The notes: generated by a model not told the origin, from the letters alone. A DNA stretch of 64,000 nt from Streptomyces sp. KL109B (GCF_030766935.1 NZ_JASERL010000009.1:124001-188000), one strand, 5' to 3'; positions 53,101-61,162 are shown, counted from the stretch's first letter. Program-made: numbers and translations.

Positions 53101-53375
53101 TGCGGCCGGGCCTGAGCGAGGACGCTCGGCATGTAGTCCGTCCACATACTGGCTCCGTTCGAGGTGGCTCCCTGCATGTTCCACGTCATGAAGGGTGTCT
53201 CGTACGGTGGCAGAGCCTGCGCGGGACTGCTGGTGAGAACCGTGAACGGCACCACCAGGAGCGCCACCAGCAACGTCTGGACGGCGCTGAAGGCAATGGC
53301 ACGAGTGCGCGGTCTACCGACGTGAGTGGGTAAGTACTGCCCATCCGGGGGCACTTCGTCTTCTCGAAACGTCAT
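50118..53375 (-). CDS. Secreted CdtB-like nuclease / tandem SGNH hydrolase / FG-GAP protein
   Basis: 1085 residues from the ATG at 53375 (an ATG at 53402 adds nine). Signal sequence to about residue 54. Residues 62-320 match the CdtB branch of the endonuclease/exonuclease/phosphatase fold: TWNMQGA, LQEAG (Glu98), RPAVGIRLGDDWYFSYHAL (His199), SGDFN (Asp237, Asn239) and SDHDP (Asp307, His308). Residues 380-560 look like an SGNH fold without the GDS block, and 582-790 like a complete one (GDSIT Ser590, GTNDF Asn670, DAHPDD His758). Residues 810-1085 are FG-GAP repeats (DFDGDGRDD, DVDGDGRAD, DVNGDGRDD, DVDGDKKAD, DISGDGKAD). A secreted DNase or phosphatase joined to an esterase is the reading; targets are unknown. 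Confidence 0.85.
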   Translation of the reverse strand: MTFREDEVPPDGQYLPTHVGRPRTRAIAFSAVQTLLVALLVVPFTVLTSSPAQALPPYETPFMTWNMQGATSNGASMWTDYMPSVLAQARPHVAMLQEAGPDQPNSAHAETRPPGSYGNHTASYWRWRSDEPSGPRPGNWYMLFVQTNDPDRPGGRVNTIVMSTVRADEAMIVDSDHSSGRGRPAVGIRLGDDWYFSYHALSGGGGDAVRMLTDVGTAVERASRAAGRRYDWTVSGDFNTTPETLRSRRGFADIRTPDTGIPPAVVRSGMPTHHSPDGSRRELDFTVTTSSAELLSAEAQPSRGGSDHDPVATRPRATRVDGGPQMSAMPTGGYGMDGENGQDEAGGRGIMRACLVVQGGGPCPNSRGSTGGSTSTAADEEASFDYVGSTEGGTVSDGDNQQEAFPGQSMEQLRQHLSEDLPTYKPNVVVLQIDVANDLTTRNARSAADEANQLRDLLEQIYLVVPNTTVLVGDPAPSKDASVREAMFSGTSSYRARSKAIIDGVAAAGHRIRRVDTGFTSSTSGVDTGQDADGVPNTRGYRTMAYGYAAQLRALWRNGTIVEPGDVVVGVDSGDAITKQPLRVMPLGDSITAGVESSDNNGYRGALYARLRETVADGQVDFTGSQRRGTMPDLDHEGHPGWRIDEIAEVAACTVPQYRPNVITLHAGTNDFNQNYELDSAPERMKSLITRLHKDSPKAVVVVAKVLPTGKAGLQPRIDAFNAELPGIVADLRAQGQRVVLTDTGDISVGDGLESDAHPDDAGYAKLGGDFYSGIEDAARKGWIEKPDPSRVSSPCDDGDGTSAAGPGWRPLGVIAPGMTHPQGQTQLADFDGDGRDDYVRVDTDTRDHSLRIALNREDRPGQPRWEEVKADIDLAEAWPDGWKIDFPDVDGDGRADIVLIPPSGDDRLVFNYLNEGLVDGSTISWDEGGSIDLDLDGAEQDSVRFADVNGDGRDDYLRVGEDGSVHAYFNLPGSDEYDWRWEEHLNWAPGVFYGSRDKLRLADVDGDKKADYLMVGPDGTVHAYLNQGGRGNGGFEEHRDFVKKTGYPGAKSTFRDISGDGKADYVTVYDGGAVRCWLNRGGNL

Positions 53376-53693
53376 GGGGGGAGGCTCACTCTCCTGTCTC
53401 ATCCCTGCCGCGCTCGCGGCACCGCTCCGTCGTGACGGCTCAGCCGCGGTTCTGCCGTCCGTGGCGTCACTGGTGTGCGGCCGTGGGCCCGGCTCGGCCG
53501 CGCGCTCGGTCGATCAACACCCTGCCTGTCACGGCGGTCACGCGTGAGGGCAGTTACGAGGTGATGACACGCCTGAGGTGATCGCGGGACGTACGGACCC
53601 AAGACGGGCATCGCCCGCCTGCGTACGGGCACGGCTCACCCGGCTCAACGCCTGCACGCCGGCGATGCGGTGGAGGTGTTCTCCCGCTCTCGG
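53376..53693. other. Intergenic gap upstream of the CdtB-SGNH gene
   Basis: 318 bp of promoter and leader space for the minus-strand gene and 3' region of the TerD gene. No gene or clear hairpin seen. Confidence 0.45.
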
Positions 53694-54227
53694 TCAGCTG
53701 CTTCGGGCGTGGCCCATTTCGGCCGGGAACGCGGCCGTGTCGCAGTCGAACCCCGAGACCACCTCGTGGAGTTCCCACGCGCCGTGAACGTTGCGCACGA
53801 ACTCCACGACGGTCGCAGAAGTGGACCCGGCCACCGGTGCGAAGTCGGTCCGCATCAGGTCCGTGTACGTCTCCACGACCACGGCTTCGGCGTTCTCGAT
53901 GTCGCCGAACGTGCGGGGGCCGTGGTCCTGGTGGATCACCACTCCGACCACCACGCGGGCGTAGGAGGGCGCCAGGCGGTCGAGTTCGAGAGCCATGACC
54001 TCGACGAAGCCGAGACCCATCCCGGTCTCGCTGTGCCGGCTCATATTGATGGTGCCGTCGGGCGAGCGGCTGTCGTAGTGGACGACGTACCTGGGCTGTC
54101 CGTCGGTGGCGTCGCTGGAGTAGGTCGCGGCGACGATGTCGAGATGGTGTGGTGGCTGTCCGAGGGGGCTGGGGTCCCAGCGCAGCTTGACTTCGATCTT
54201 CTGTAGTCCTGTCGTGACGCTGCTCAC
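53694..54227 (-). CDS. TerD-family stress protein
   Basis: 177 residues, a single TerD domain: LQKIEVKLRWDPSPLG, HHLDIVAATYSSDAT and the segment MALELDRLAPSYARVVVGVVIHQD are the recognisable strands. TerD proteins bind calcium and are linked to tellurite and other stresses and to development in Streptomyces. Several acidic calcium-loop positions appear less regular than in typical copies. The start is a GTG about 11 bases after GAAAGG, so translation may be weak. It stands alone, without other ter genes. Confidence 0.85.
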   Translation of the reverse strand: MSSVTTGLQKIEVKLRWDPSPLGQPPHHLDIVAATYSSDATDGQPRYVVHYDSRSPDGTINMSRHSETGMGLGFVEVMALELDRLAPSYARVVVGVVIHQDHGPRTFGDIENAEAVVVETYTDLMRTDFAPVAGSTSATVVEFVRNVHGAWELHEVVSGFDCDTAAFPAEMGHARSS

Positions 54228-54438
54228 AGGACGCCGCCTTTCCCGCGTCGAATCGACCAGGGCCCCTCCCGGCCCCGCGTCTCAAGTATGGCCCGCGACC
54301 AGCGCCTTGATGCCTTCTTAACCCAATTCGGCTCCGCACGGCGCCGCCGCGACGAGGGTGTGCGTGAGCCACTGTCCGCGTGCACCGAGGCGCTCGACGT
54401 CACCATGGCCATGACGTCTCCGCAGCACCGGCCGCGAC

Positions 54439-54567
54439 ACCCGGCTGCACCGGCACGCCCCGGAAGAGGCGCTGCGGCGGTTCCTGCTTCTGCTCGTGGA
54501 CCACGCCGCCGTGGGCAAGGGCATGTCCAGCGTGCTGGAGAGCGTCATGGCGACGGACTCACCGCAC
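54439..54567 (+). pseudogene. C-terminal fragment of a TetR-type regulator
   Basis: About 43 codons reading TRLHRHAPEEALRRFLLLLV, DHAAVGKGMSSVLESVM in one frame, like the ligand-domain helices of actinomycete TetR proteins (ALRxFLxxLVDYA...KGL). There is no HTH, start or matching N-terminus. A decayed remnant is the best explanation. Confidence 0.4.
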
Positions 54568-54576
54568 GGTCGGACC
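54568..54576. promoter_or_regulatory. GGTCGGACC operator before the GntR gene
   Basis: The same 9-bp palindrome as in the permease/lutA divergent region, 63 bp before the regulator start. It suggests autoregulation by the FadR-type protein. Confidence 0.65.
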
Positions 54577-54638
54577 TTACTGCCGTTGTGCCATAGTGAT
54601 GGTCGAATGACGGAGAGTGGAACGGGGAGGTGGCGACA

Positions 54639-55379
54639 GTGGCCGATTGGCGTCCCGTCCGGCAATCGCGTACGCACGAGCTCGTCCTGGAGAGCATCGA
54701 GGAACAGGTGCTCGCCGGGAAGCTGAAGGCCGGGGACAGGCTCCCGCCCGAGCGTGAGCTGGCGCCGGTGCTCGGGGTCAGCCGGTCCGCTCTGCGTGAG
54801 GCGCTGCGGGTGATGGAGACGATCGGGGTGCTGGTGGCCACGGCCGGGCGCGGACCGGACGCGGGGGCCCGGATCGTACGGGATCCAGACGGCGCCCTCG
54901 GCCGGCTGCTGCGGCTGCATGTCGCGCTCGGCAGTTACAGCCTGGAGGACGTGATGGAGTCGCGGGTGACGCTGGAGCGGTCCAGCTTCGAGGCGGCCGC
55001 CCGGTCCGCGTCGAAGAAGGAGCTGGCCGAGGCCGACGCCATCCTCAAGAGCATGCGGGCTCCCGGGCTCACGGTGGCCGAGTTCAACGACCTGGACACC
55101 AGGTTCCATGTGCACATCGCCCGTATCTCCGGCAATGAACTGATCTCGACGCTGACCTCGGCGGTGCGCGAGTCCGTACGGACCCTGATCCTCGACGCCG
55201 AGGAGGCGGCCGGCGAGGACTGGCCGGAGACGGCCCGCGCCCTGAACGCGGAGCACACCGAGCTGCTGCGGCTTGTCCGGGCCGGCAAGGGGGCCCGCGC
55301 CGCGGACCTCGTCGAGAAGCACATCCGCGGCTTCCACGGCACGCTCGTCGACGAGGACTCCGCCGCGCACGGGGAGTAG
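54639..55379 (+). CDS. GntR/FadR-type regulator of the lactate genes (LldR-like)
   Basis: 246 residues. N-terminal GntR winged helix (LKAGDRLPPERELAPVLGVS, SRSALREALRVMETIG) and a C-terminal FCD domain with metal/ligand residues (DLDTRFHVHIARISGNEL, HTELLRLVRAGKGA, EKHIRGFH). FCD regulators such as LldR respond to lactate or related organic acids. It is next to the lactate permease and near lutABC, and the palindrome GGTCsGACC occurs before this gene and between those operons, close to the TGGTCnGACCA-type site of LldR. The GTG at 54639 has GGGGAGG 8 bases upstream; a GTG at 54630 is too close to it. Confidence 0.88.
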   Translation: MADWRPVRQSRTHELVLESIEEQVLAGKLKAGDRLPPERELAPVLGVSRSALREALRVMETIGVLVATAGRGPDAGARIVRDPDGALGRLLRLHVALGSYSLEDVMESRVTLERSSFEAAARSASKKELAEADAILKSMRAPGLTVAEFNDLDTRFHVHIARISGNELISTLTSAVRESVRTLILDAEEAAGEDWPETARALNAEHTELLRLVRAGKGARAADLVEKHIRGFHGTLVDEDSAAHGE

Positions 55380-55405
55380 AGCTCCAAGGGTCCGGCGCTT
55401 CCTTC

Positions 55406-57076
55406 CTACGGAAGCATCCAGGACAGCACCGGAAGGGACTGCAGGTACACCAGCGCGCACAGGACGGCGAGCATGGCGGCGCTGTAGCCGACGACCCTGC
55501 GCAGCAGGATCCGTTCGCTGCCGGGCTCGCCGACCGCGGTCGCGGCGATGGTCAGGTTCTGCGGGCTGACCAGCTTGCCGACCACGCCGCCCGAGGTGTT
55601 CGCGGCGACAAGGAGGGTCGGGTCGATGCCGGCCTTCTGCCCCGCGGTCTGCTGGAGCGTGGCGAAGAGGGCGTTCGCCGAGGTGTCCGATCCGGTGACG
55701 GCCGTGCCGAGCCAGCCGAGACAGGGGGACAGGAGCGCGAACGCCCCGCCGGTCGCGGCCAGCCAGGTGCCGATCGCGACGGTCTGCCCCGACTGGTTCA
55801 TGACGTAGGACAGGGACAGCACGGTGGCGACCGTGGCGATCGCGACGCGCATGTTCTTCACCGTGCGACCGGCCGCGAGCACGGCGGTACGGCCGCTCAT
55901 CGGGAAACGGTCGCTGCGGGTGCGGCGGTAGATCAGGGTGACGAGGATCCCGGAGACGATCAACAAGGTGCCGGGGTTGCCGAGCACCTCCAGCGTGTAG
56001 ACGGCGCTGCCGGCCGCGGAGCCGTCGGAGGCGAGGAGGTTGCCGTACAGGCCGGGCCACTCGATCTCCAGATTCCAGGTGCTCAGCGCCTTCGGCACGT
56101 CGATGCCGCCGATGTTCAGCTTGGCGAGCGCGAAGATCACGATGACCAGCAGGTACGGCAGTACGGCGAGGGTGACGCGGCGCGGCGTGAGCCGCTCCGT
56201 CTCGACCTGGGAGCGCTGGCCGTCCGGGGTGGCGGGACGCCAGAAGCGCAGCATGAGGACCGCGGCGGCGAACCCGGCCAGCGAGGCGACGACATCGGTC
56301 AGCTCGTACGCGAAGTGGCCCGAGCACCAGAACTGGGCGAGCGCGAAGACACCACCGGTGAGCAGGGCGATGGGCCACAGCTGCCGCACGCCGCGGACCC
56401 CGTCGACGAGGAAGAGCAGCAGCGTCGGCACGAAGAGGGCGAGCAACGGGCTCTGGCGTCCGACGACCGCGGCGATCTCGTCCGCGGGGATCCCGGTCAG
56501 GTTCCCGGCCGTGGTGATCGGGATGGCCATCGCGCCGAAGGCGACCGGCGCGGTGTTCGCCACGAGGACGGTGACGGCGGCGCGCAGCGGCGGCAGGCCG
56601 AGCGCCATCAGCATGGCGGAGGTGATCGCGACGGGGGCGCCGAACCCGGCGAGGGCCTCGAGGAGGCCGCCGAAGCAGAAGGCGATCAGCATGGCCTGGA
56701 CGCGCAGGTCGCCCCGTCCCACCGCGCTGAAGGAACGTCGCAGATCCTCGAAACGGTTGCTCACCACGGTGAGTTCGTAGAACCAGATGGCGGCGACCAC
56801 GATGAGCATCACGGGGAAGAGGCCGAAGACCAGGCCCTGTGAGGCGGACAGCAGACCGAGGCCGACCGGCATCCCCATGCCGAACACGGCGACGAGCAAG
56901 GCGCTGATCAGCGCGCCGAACGCCGACTGCAGGGCGGGTCGCCCCGCCACCATGAGCAGGACGAAGAAGACCGCCAGGGGCACGATGCCCAGCAGTGCCG
57001 TCCCGGCGAGACTGCCGCCGACGGCGTGCACATCCGGCGTGTAGGCAGCGAGTGCCGCCCAGGGGGCTGAGGTCAC
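55406..57076 (-). CDS. lldP: L-lactate permease
   Basis: 556 residues, LctP/LldP family with about 14 membrane segments. Recognisable blocks are FCFGGLLEALAGFGAPVAI, the ANTAPVAFGA stretch and TGSDTSANALFATLQQTAG near the C-terminus. It imports lactate, probably also glycolate, with protons. The GTG at 57076 follows GAGGAG at the right distance. Two GGTCsGACC boxes lie about 100 and 160 bp upstream in the space shared with the divergent lutA. Confidence 0.94.
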   Translation of the reverse strand: MTSAPWAALAAYTPDVHAVGGSLAGTALLGIVPLAVFFVLLMVAGRPALQSAFGALISALLVAVFGMGMPVGLGLLSASQGLVFGLFPVMLIVVAAIWFYELTVVSNRFEDLRRSFSAVGRGDLRVQAMLIAFCFGGLLEALAGFGAPVAITSAMLMALGLPPLRAAVTVLVANTAPVAFGAMAIPITTAGNLTGIPADEIAAVVGRQSPLLALFVPTLLLFLVDGVRGVRQLWPIALLTGGVFALAQFWCSGHFAYELTDVVASLAGFAAAVLMLRFWRPATPDGQRSQVETERLTPRRVTLAVLPYLLVIVIFALAKLNIGGIDVPKALSTWNLEIEWPGLYGNLLASDGSAAGSAVYTLEVLGNPGTLLIVSGILVTLIYRRTRSDRFPMSGRTAVLAAGRTVKNMRVAIATVATVLSLSYVMNQSGQTVAIGTWLAATGGAFALLSPCLGWLGTAVTGSDTSANALFATLQQTAGQKAGIDPTLLVAANTSGGVVGKLVSPQNLTIAATAVGEPGSERILLRRVVGYSAAMLAVLCALVYLQSLPVLSWMLP

Positions 57077-57175
57077 GAACGTACTCCTCGTCGAGTTACG
57101 GACGCCGAAGCCGACCGGGATTCCGGGCGGAGGGCGGCATTCAGTAGTGCACTCGGTAACACCTGATGTCAATAA

Positions 57176-57184
57176 GGTCCGACC
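57176..57184. promoter_or_regulatory. Operator 1 between lldP and lutA (GGTCCGACC)
   Basis: Symmetric box in AAGGTCCGACCAAA, centre at 57180, exactly 60 bp from the next box. Likely FadR-type regulator site. Confidence 0.7.
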
Positions 57185-57235
57185 AAATTGATGTCAGAGC
57201 CACAGGGGGGAGCGCATGAGGTGCGACGCTAGTAT

Positions 57236-57244
57236 GGTCGGACC
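57236..57244. promoter_or_regulatory. Operator 2 between lldP and lutA (GGTCGGACC)
   Basis: Symmetric box in TATGGTCGGACCGTA, centre at 57240, 56 bp before the lutA start. Probably overlaps the lutABC promoter. Confidence 0.7.
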
Positions 57245-57248
57245 GTAA

Positions 57249-57272
57249 ATCAGTCGCGAGATCAGTCGCGAG
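57249..57272 (+). repeat. 12-bp tandem repeat in the lutA leader
   Basis: ATCAGTCGCGAG twice in direct succession, immediately after operator 2 and just before the ribosome site. Confidence 0.85.
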
Positions 57273-57295
57273 ATCGGATCGTGGAGGTTCCTCCC

Positions 57296-58063
57296 TTGCG
57301 TATCGGACTCTTCGCCACGTGCCTGGGAGACACCCTCTTCCCCGACGCGGTCAAGGCCACCGCCATCCTGCTGAGCAGACTCGGACACGAACTGGTCTTC
57401 CCGCCGGACCAGTCCTGCTGCGGCCAGATGCACGTGAACACCGGGTACCAACGCGAACCGGTGCCGCTCGTGCGCAACTTCGCCGAGCAGTTCGGTGACA
57501 CGGCCATCGACGCCGTCGTCATGCCGTCGGGATCCTGCGCGGGATCGGTTCGCCACCAGCACGAGATCGTCGCCGAGCGGTACGGGGACCGTGCGCTGCG
57601 CGCCGGGGTCGCGCAGGTCAAGGCGAAGACGTACGAGCTGTCCGAACTGCTCGTCGATGTGCTGGGCGTGGTGGACGTCGGGGCCTATTTCCCGCACCGC
57701 GTCACCTACCACCCGACCTGTCACTCCCTGCGGATGCTGCGCGTCGGCGAGAAGCCGCTGCGGCTGCTGCGCGCGGTCGAGGACATCGACCTGGTCGAGC
57801 TTCCGGAGGCCGACGCCTGCTGCGGATTCGGCGGCACGTTCGCCGTGAAGAACGCCGACACCTCCACCGCCATGCTCCAGGACAAGATCGCCCATGTGAC
57901 CGGCACCGGCGCCGCCGTCTGCACCGCCGGGGACTCCTCCTGCCTGATGCACATCGGCGGCGGACTCTCCCGCATCAGCTCCGGCACCCGCACCCTGCAC
58001 CTGGCGCAGATCCTGGCAGCCACCCGCACCACGCCGTACGCCATGACGGAGGCCGCACGATGA
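57296..58063 (+). CDS. lutA: L-lactate utilisation protein LutA
   Basis: 255 residues, (Fe-S)-binding protein of the cysteine-rich (CCG) domain family. Two CCG domains: DQSCCGQMHVNTGY with the preceding ATCLGD, and HPTCHS with ADACCGFGGTF. LutA, B and C together oxidise L-lactate to pyruvate. A TTG at 57296 placed 8 bases after GGAGG is the likely start and gives the usual N-terminus LRIGLFATC; a GTG at 57281 lacks a ribosome site. The stop overlaps lutB (ATGA). Confidence 0.93.
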   Translation: MRIGLFATCLGDTLFPDAVKATAILLSRLGHELVFPPDQSCCGQMHVNTGYQREPVPLVRNFAEQFGDTAIDAVVMPSGSCAGSVRHQHEIVAERYGDRALRAGVAQVKAKTYELSELLVDVLGVVDVGAYFPHRVTYHPTCHSLRMLRVGEKPLRLLRAVEDIDLVELPEADACCGFGGTFAVKNADTSTAMLQDKIAHVTGTGAAVCTAGDSSCLMHIGGGLSRISSGTRTLHLAQILAATRTTPYAMTEAAR

Positions 58064-59673
58064 GCAGCACCTTCCTCGGCATGCCCGCCGCCCCGCCCCG
58101 CGCCCCCTACGGCGAGGGGAACCTGCGCGGCGACGAGAAGTTCCCCAAGGCCGCCCACACGGAGCTGGGCGACGAGCAGCTCCGCGGGAACCTGCGCAAG
58201 GCGACCCACTCCATTCGTGCCAAGCGGCTCGCGGTGACCGGCGAACTGCCCGACTGGGAGGAGCTCAGGACGGCGGGTTCGACGATCAAGACCGACACGA
58301 TGAACCGGCTCCCCGAACTCCTTGAGCAGTTGGAGGAGAGGGTCACCGCGGCCGGCGGCACCGTCCACTGGGCACGGGACGCCGTCGAGGCGAACGCGAT
58401 CGTGACCCGCCTGGTCGAGGCGACCGGCAGCGACGAGGTCATCAAGGTCAAGTCCATGGCCACCCAGGAGATCGGGCTCAACGAGCACCTGGAGGACCGG
58501 GGCATCACGGCGTACGAGACCGATCTCGCCGAACTCATCGTGCAGTTGGCGCACGACAAGCCCTCGCACATCCTGGTCCCGGCCATCCACCGCAACCGCG
58601 ACGAGATCCGGGAGATCTTCCTGCACGGCATCCCCGGCGTCGACCCGGGCCTGGACTCCGTCCCCGCGGACCTGGCCGCGGCAGCCCGCGCCTATCTGCG
58701 CGAGAAGTTCATGACCACCAAGGTCGCCGTCTCCGGGGCCAACTTCGGCATCGCCGAGACCGGCACCCTGTCGGTCGTCGAGTCCGAGGGCAACGGCCGG
58801 ATGTGCCTGACGATGCCGCAGACCCTGATCACCGTCATGGGCATCGAGAAGGTGCTGCCCCGCTACAGCGACCTGGAGGTCTTCTTCCAGCTGCTGCCCC
58901 GCTCCTCCACCGGCGAGCGCATGAACCCGTACACCTCGCTGTGGACGGGGGTCACCCCCGGCGACGGGCCTCAGGAGTTCCACCTCGTACTGCTCGACAA
59001 CGGCCGCACCGCCGCGCTCGCCGACGCCGTCGGGCGCGAGGCCCTCAACTGCATCCGCTGCTCGGCGTGCCTGAACGTCTGCCCCGTCTACGAGCGGGCC
59101 GGCGGGCACGCGTACGGATCGACCTATCCCGGACCGATCGGCGCGGTGCTCACCCCGCAACTGGCCGGCATGCACGAGGCCAAGGACGACCCCAACAGCT
59201 CGCTGCCGTACGCCTCCAGCCTGTGCGGCGCCTGCTTCGACGCCTGCCCGGTGAAGATCGACATTCCTTCGCTGCTCGTCGAACTGCGTCACCAGCACAC
59301 CGAGCAGACGGGGGCGACCGCCGAGAAGCTGGCCATGAAGGCGGCCGGCGCCGTGATGTCACGGCCGAAGCTCTACAAGAGCGCGCAGCACGCCGCCGGT
59401 CTCGGCCGGGTGGTCGCGGGCCGGGACCGGAAGATCTCCCATCTGCCGCCGCCCTTCAACGGCTGGAGCGAAAGCCGGGACACCCCCGCCCCGCCCAAGC
59501 AGACCTTCCGCGCCTGGCTCGCCTCCGCCGAAGGCGCGGCCGCGCTGGACCGGGCGGCGGCCGAGGGCACGGGCCCCGCGGCGGCCGGAGGCGCGGGCCC
59601 CGCGGCGGGGGAGCCCGCCCCCGACACCTCACCCACACCCACGTCCGGCGAACACCCCGAGGAGCAGCGATGA
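58060..59673 (+). CDS. lutB: L-lactate utilisation iron-sulfur protein LutB
   Basis: 537 residues. N-terminal LUD-type domain (VIKVKSMATQEIGLNEHL, SGANFGIAETGTLSVVESEG) followed by two [4Fe-4S] motifs, CIRCSACLNVCP and CGACFDACP, and a C-terminal tail. The last 40 residues are Ala/Gly/Pro-rich low complexity. It is the electron-transfer subunit of the lactate oxidation complex. It overlaps lutA and lutC by four bases each, so the three are made together. Confidence 0.95.
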   Translation: MSSTFLGMPAAPPRAPYGEGNLRGDEKFPKAAHTELGDEQLRGNLRKATHSIRAKRLAVTGELPDWEELRTAGSTIKTDTMNRLPELLEQLEERVTAAGGTVHWARDAVEANAIVTRLVEATGSDEVIKVKSMATQEIGLNEHLEDRGITAYETDLAELIVQLAHDKPSHILVPAIHRNRDEIREIFLHGIPGVDPGLDSVPADLAAAARAYLREKFMTTKVAVSGANFGIAETGTLSVVESEGNGRMCLTMPQTLITVMGIEKVLPRYSDLEVFFQLLPRSSTGERMNPYTSLWTGVTPGDGPQEFHLVLLDNGRTAALADAVGREALNCIRCSACLNVCPVYERAGGHAYGSTYPGPIGAVLTPQLAGMHEAKDDPNSSLPYASSLCGACFDACPVKIDIPSLLVELRHQHTEQTGATAEKLAMKAAGAVMSRPKLYKSAQHAAGLGRVVAGRDRKISHLPPPFNGWSESRDTPAPPKQTFRAWLASAEGAAALDRAAAEGTGPAAAGGAGPAAGEPAPDTSPTPTSGEHPEEQR

Positions 59674-60311
59674 CCGGCACCATGGACGCCCGCGAGAGCG
59701 TGCTCGGACGCGTCCGGGACGCGCTGACCCTCGCCCCCAAGCCGCCCGCCTCGGTCGAGCGCGGCTACCGCAGGGGGCGGACACTGCCCGACGAGGAACG
59801 GCTCGACCTGCTCGTCGACCGGCTCGTCGACTACAAGGCCACCGTGCACACCTGCGTCGCGGACACCACGGCCGCCGTCGTCGCGCAGGTGCTCGCCGAC
59901 CGGGGCGCCCGCACCGTGGGTGTCCCACCCAGTCTCGACCCGTCCTGGCTCGCCGACTTCGACGGCACCGTACGAGAGGATTCCGCCGACGTACCGGCTC
60001 CCCGGCTCGACGACCTCGACGGCGTGGTCACGGCCTCCGCGGTGACGTGCGCGGAGACCGGAACGATCTTCCTGGACGGCTCCCCGGACCAGGGGCGGCG
60101 CGCGCTGACACTCGTACCCGACCTGCACGTCTGTGTTGTCGACCTGTCGAGCGTCGAGGTGGGGGTCCCCGAAGCGGTGGCCCGCCTCGTGCCGGAGCGT
60201 CCGACGACGCTCATCAGCGGCCCGTCGGCCACGTCCGACATCGAGCTCGAGCGGGTCGAGGGCGTGCACGGGCCGCGCACTCTGGACGTGGTGATCCGGA
60301 CGGACGTCTGA
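59670..60311 (+). CDS. lutC: L-lactate utilisation protein LutC
   Basis: 213 residues, LUD (DUF162) domain: VTASAVTCAETGTIFLDGSP and HVCVVDLSSVEVGVPEAVAR are the diagnostic blocks, with the C-terminal ISGPSATSDIELERVEGVHG. It is the third component of the lactate oxidation complex. GAGGAGCAGCG precedes the ATG, which overlaps the lutB stop. Confidence 0.95.
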   Translation: MTGTMDARESVLGRVRDALTLAPKPPASVERGYRRGRTLPDEERLDLLVDRLVDYKATVHTCVADTTAAVVAQVLADRGARTVGVPPSLDPSWLADFDGTVREDSADVPAPRLDDLDGVVTASAVTCAETGTIFLDGSPDQGRRALTLVPDLHVCVVDLSSVEVGVPEAVARLVPERPTTLISGPSATSDIELERVEGVHGPRTLDVVIRTDV

Positions 60312-60384
60312 CGGGCCGTCACGTCGTGGTGAGTGGTCCGGGCTGCGTCGAAGGTGTGCCGTTCGGGAGCCGACGGCGTGCCGC

Positions 60385-61110
60385 TCAGCTGTTGCGGTAG
60401 CGCTCCAACTCCTCGACCAGGCGCTGCAGATGGGCCCGCATGGCCTCCTGTGCGGCGGGGCCGTCGCCCTTGCGGACGGCGTCGAGGATACGGCTGTGGT
60501 CGTGCAGCCCCTGCTCGTCGGAGTCGCGGACGCGGATGACCCGGTCGAGTTCGCTCTGCAAGGGGTCGAGGGAGCCGTCGAGTACCACCGCCACCATGGA
60601 GCGCAGCAGGGCGTTGTCGCAGGCCGCGGAGATCAGCCGGTGGAAGCGGAGGGTGGCGCCGCGCGGGAGTTCCGTGCCGTACTCCAGGGCGTCGGTGTGC
60701 ACGGCCAGGCTGTGCTCCAGTTCCTCCAGGGCGAGGCGTGAGCGGTGCCGGGCGGCGTCCGCCGCGGCGGCCGGTTCGACCGCGAGCCGCGCCACCAGCT
60801 GATCGTGCAGTTGGGCGTCGGTGCTGAGTTCGCTGGCCTCCGCCAGAAGGGAGGCGGCGCGCTCCACTCGTAGGGTCGAGGCGACGAGCCGGGCACCTTC
60901 CCGGGTGAGCACGCGGCCGTCCGTCAACGCGGCCTCTGTCAGGCCGAGTTGGTCGAGCCGGCGCAGCCGTCTGGCGACGGTGGACACACTGGCCTCCGCG
61001 CCCCGCTCGGCGGCCAGACGCTGGAGGACCTCACCGCCCAGCGGTCGCCCTGCCCGGTCCAGCTCGACCAGGAGCAGGCGCTCCAACATCGTCAACTCGC
61101 TCGACTGCAC
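60385..61110 (-). CDS. FCD-domain transcriptional regulator
   Basis: 241 residues. The N-terminal winged helix is unusual for GntR regulators (LTMLERLLLVELDRAGRPLG, STVARRLRRLDQLGLTEAAL). The C-terminal two-thirds is an FCD helical domain (GATLRFHRLISAACDNALLR, LHDHSRILDAVRKGDGPAAQ, RAHLQRLVEELERYR). It probably senses an organic or sugar acid and controls the neighbouring anion MFS transporter, which has an 11-4-11 palindrome at its promoter. The GTG at 61110 is the chosen start; an ATG at 61089 and a TTG at 61167 are possible. Confidence 0.8.
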   Translation of the reverse strand: MQSSELTMLERLLLVELDRAGRPLGGEVLQRLAAERGAEASVSTVARRLRRLDQLGLTEAALTDGRVLTREGARLVASTLRVERAASLLAEASELSTDAQLHDQLVARLAVEPAAAADAARHRSRLALEELEHSLAVHTDALEYGTELPRGATLRFHRLISAACDNALLRSMVAVVLDGSLDPLQSELDRVIRVRDSDEQGLHDHSRILDAVRKGDGPAAQEAMRAHLQRLVEELERYRNS

Positions 61111-61162
61111 GCGGCCATCCCACCACACCTCGGCCGTGCCGCCCGCCCCAGGGCGCTTGTCC

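Larger units (their letters stand above)
54228..54638 (+). other. 411-bp region with a gene remnant and a regulator promoter
   Basis: Contains the TetR-like fragment at 54439-54567, a GGTCGGACC palindrome at 54568-54576 and the leader of the GntR gene. Nothing else is supported. Confidence 0.45.

Noticed and set aside
50829..53333. 834-codon plus-strand frame opposite the CdtB-SGNH gene
   Set aside because: Val/Gly/Arg-rich shadow of a clearly coding opposite strand.
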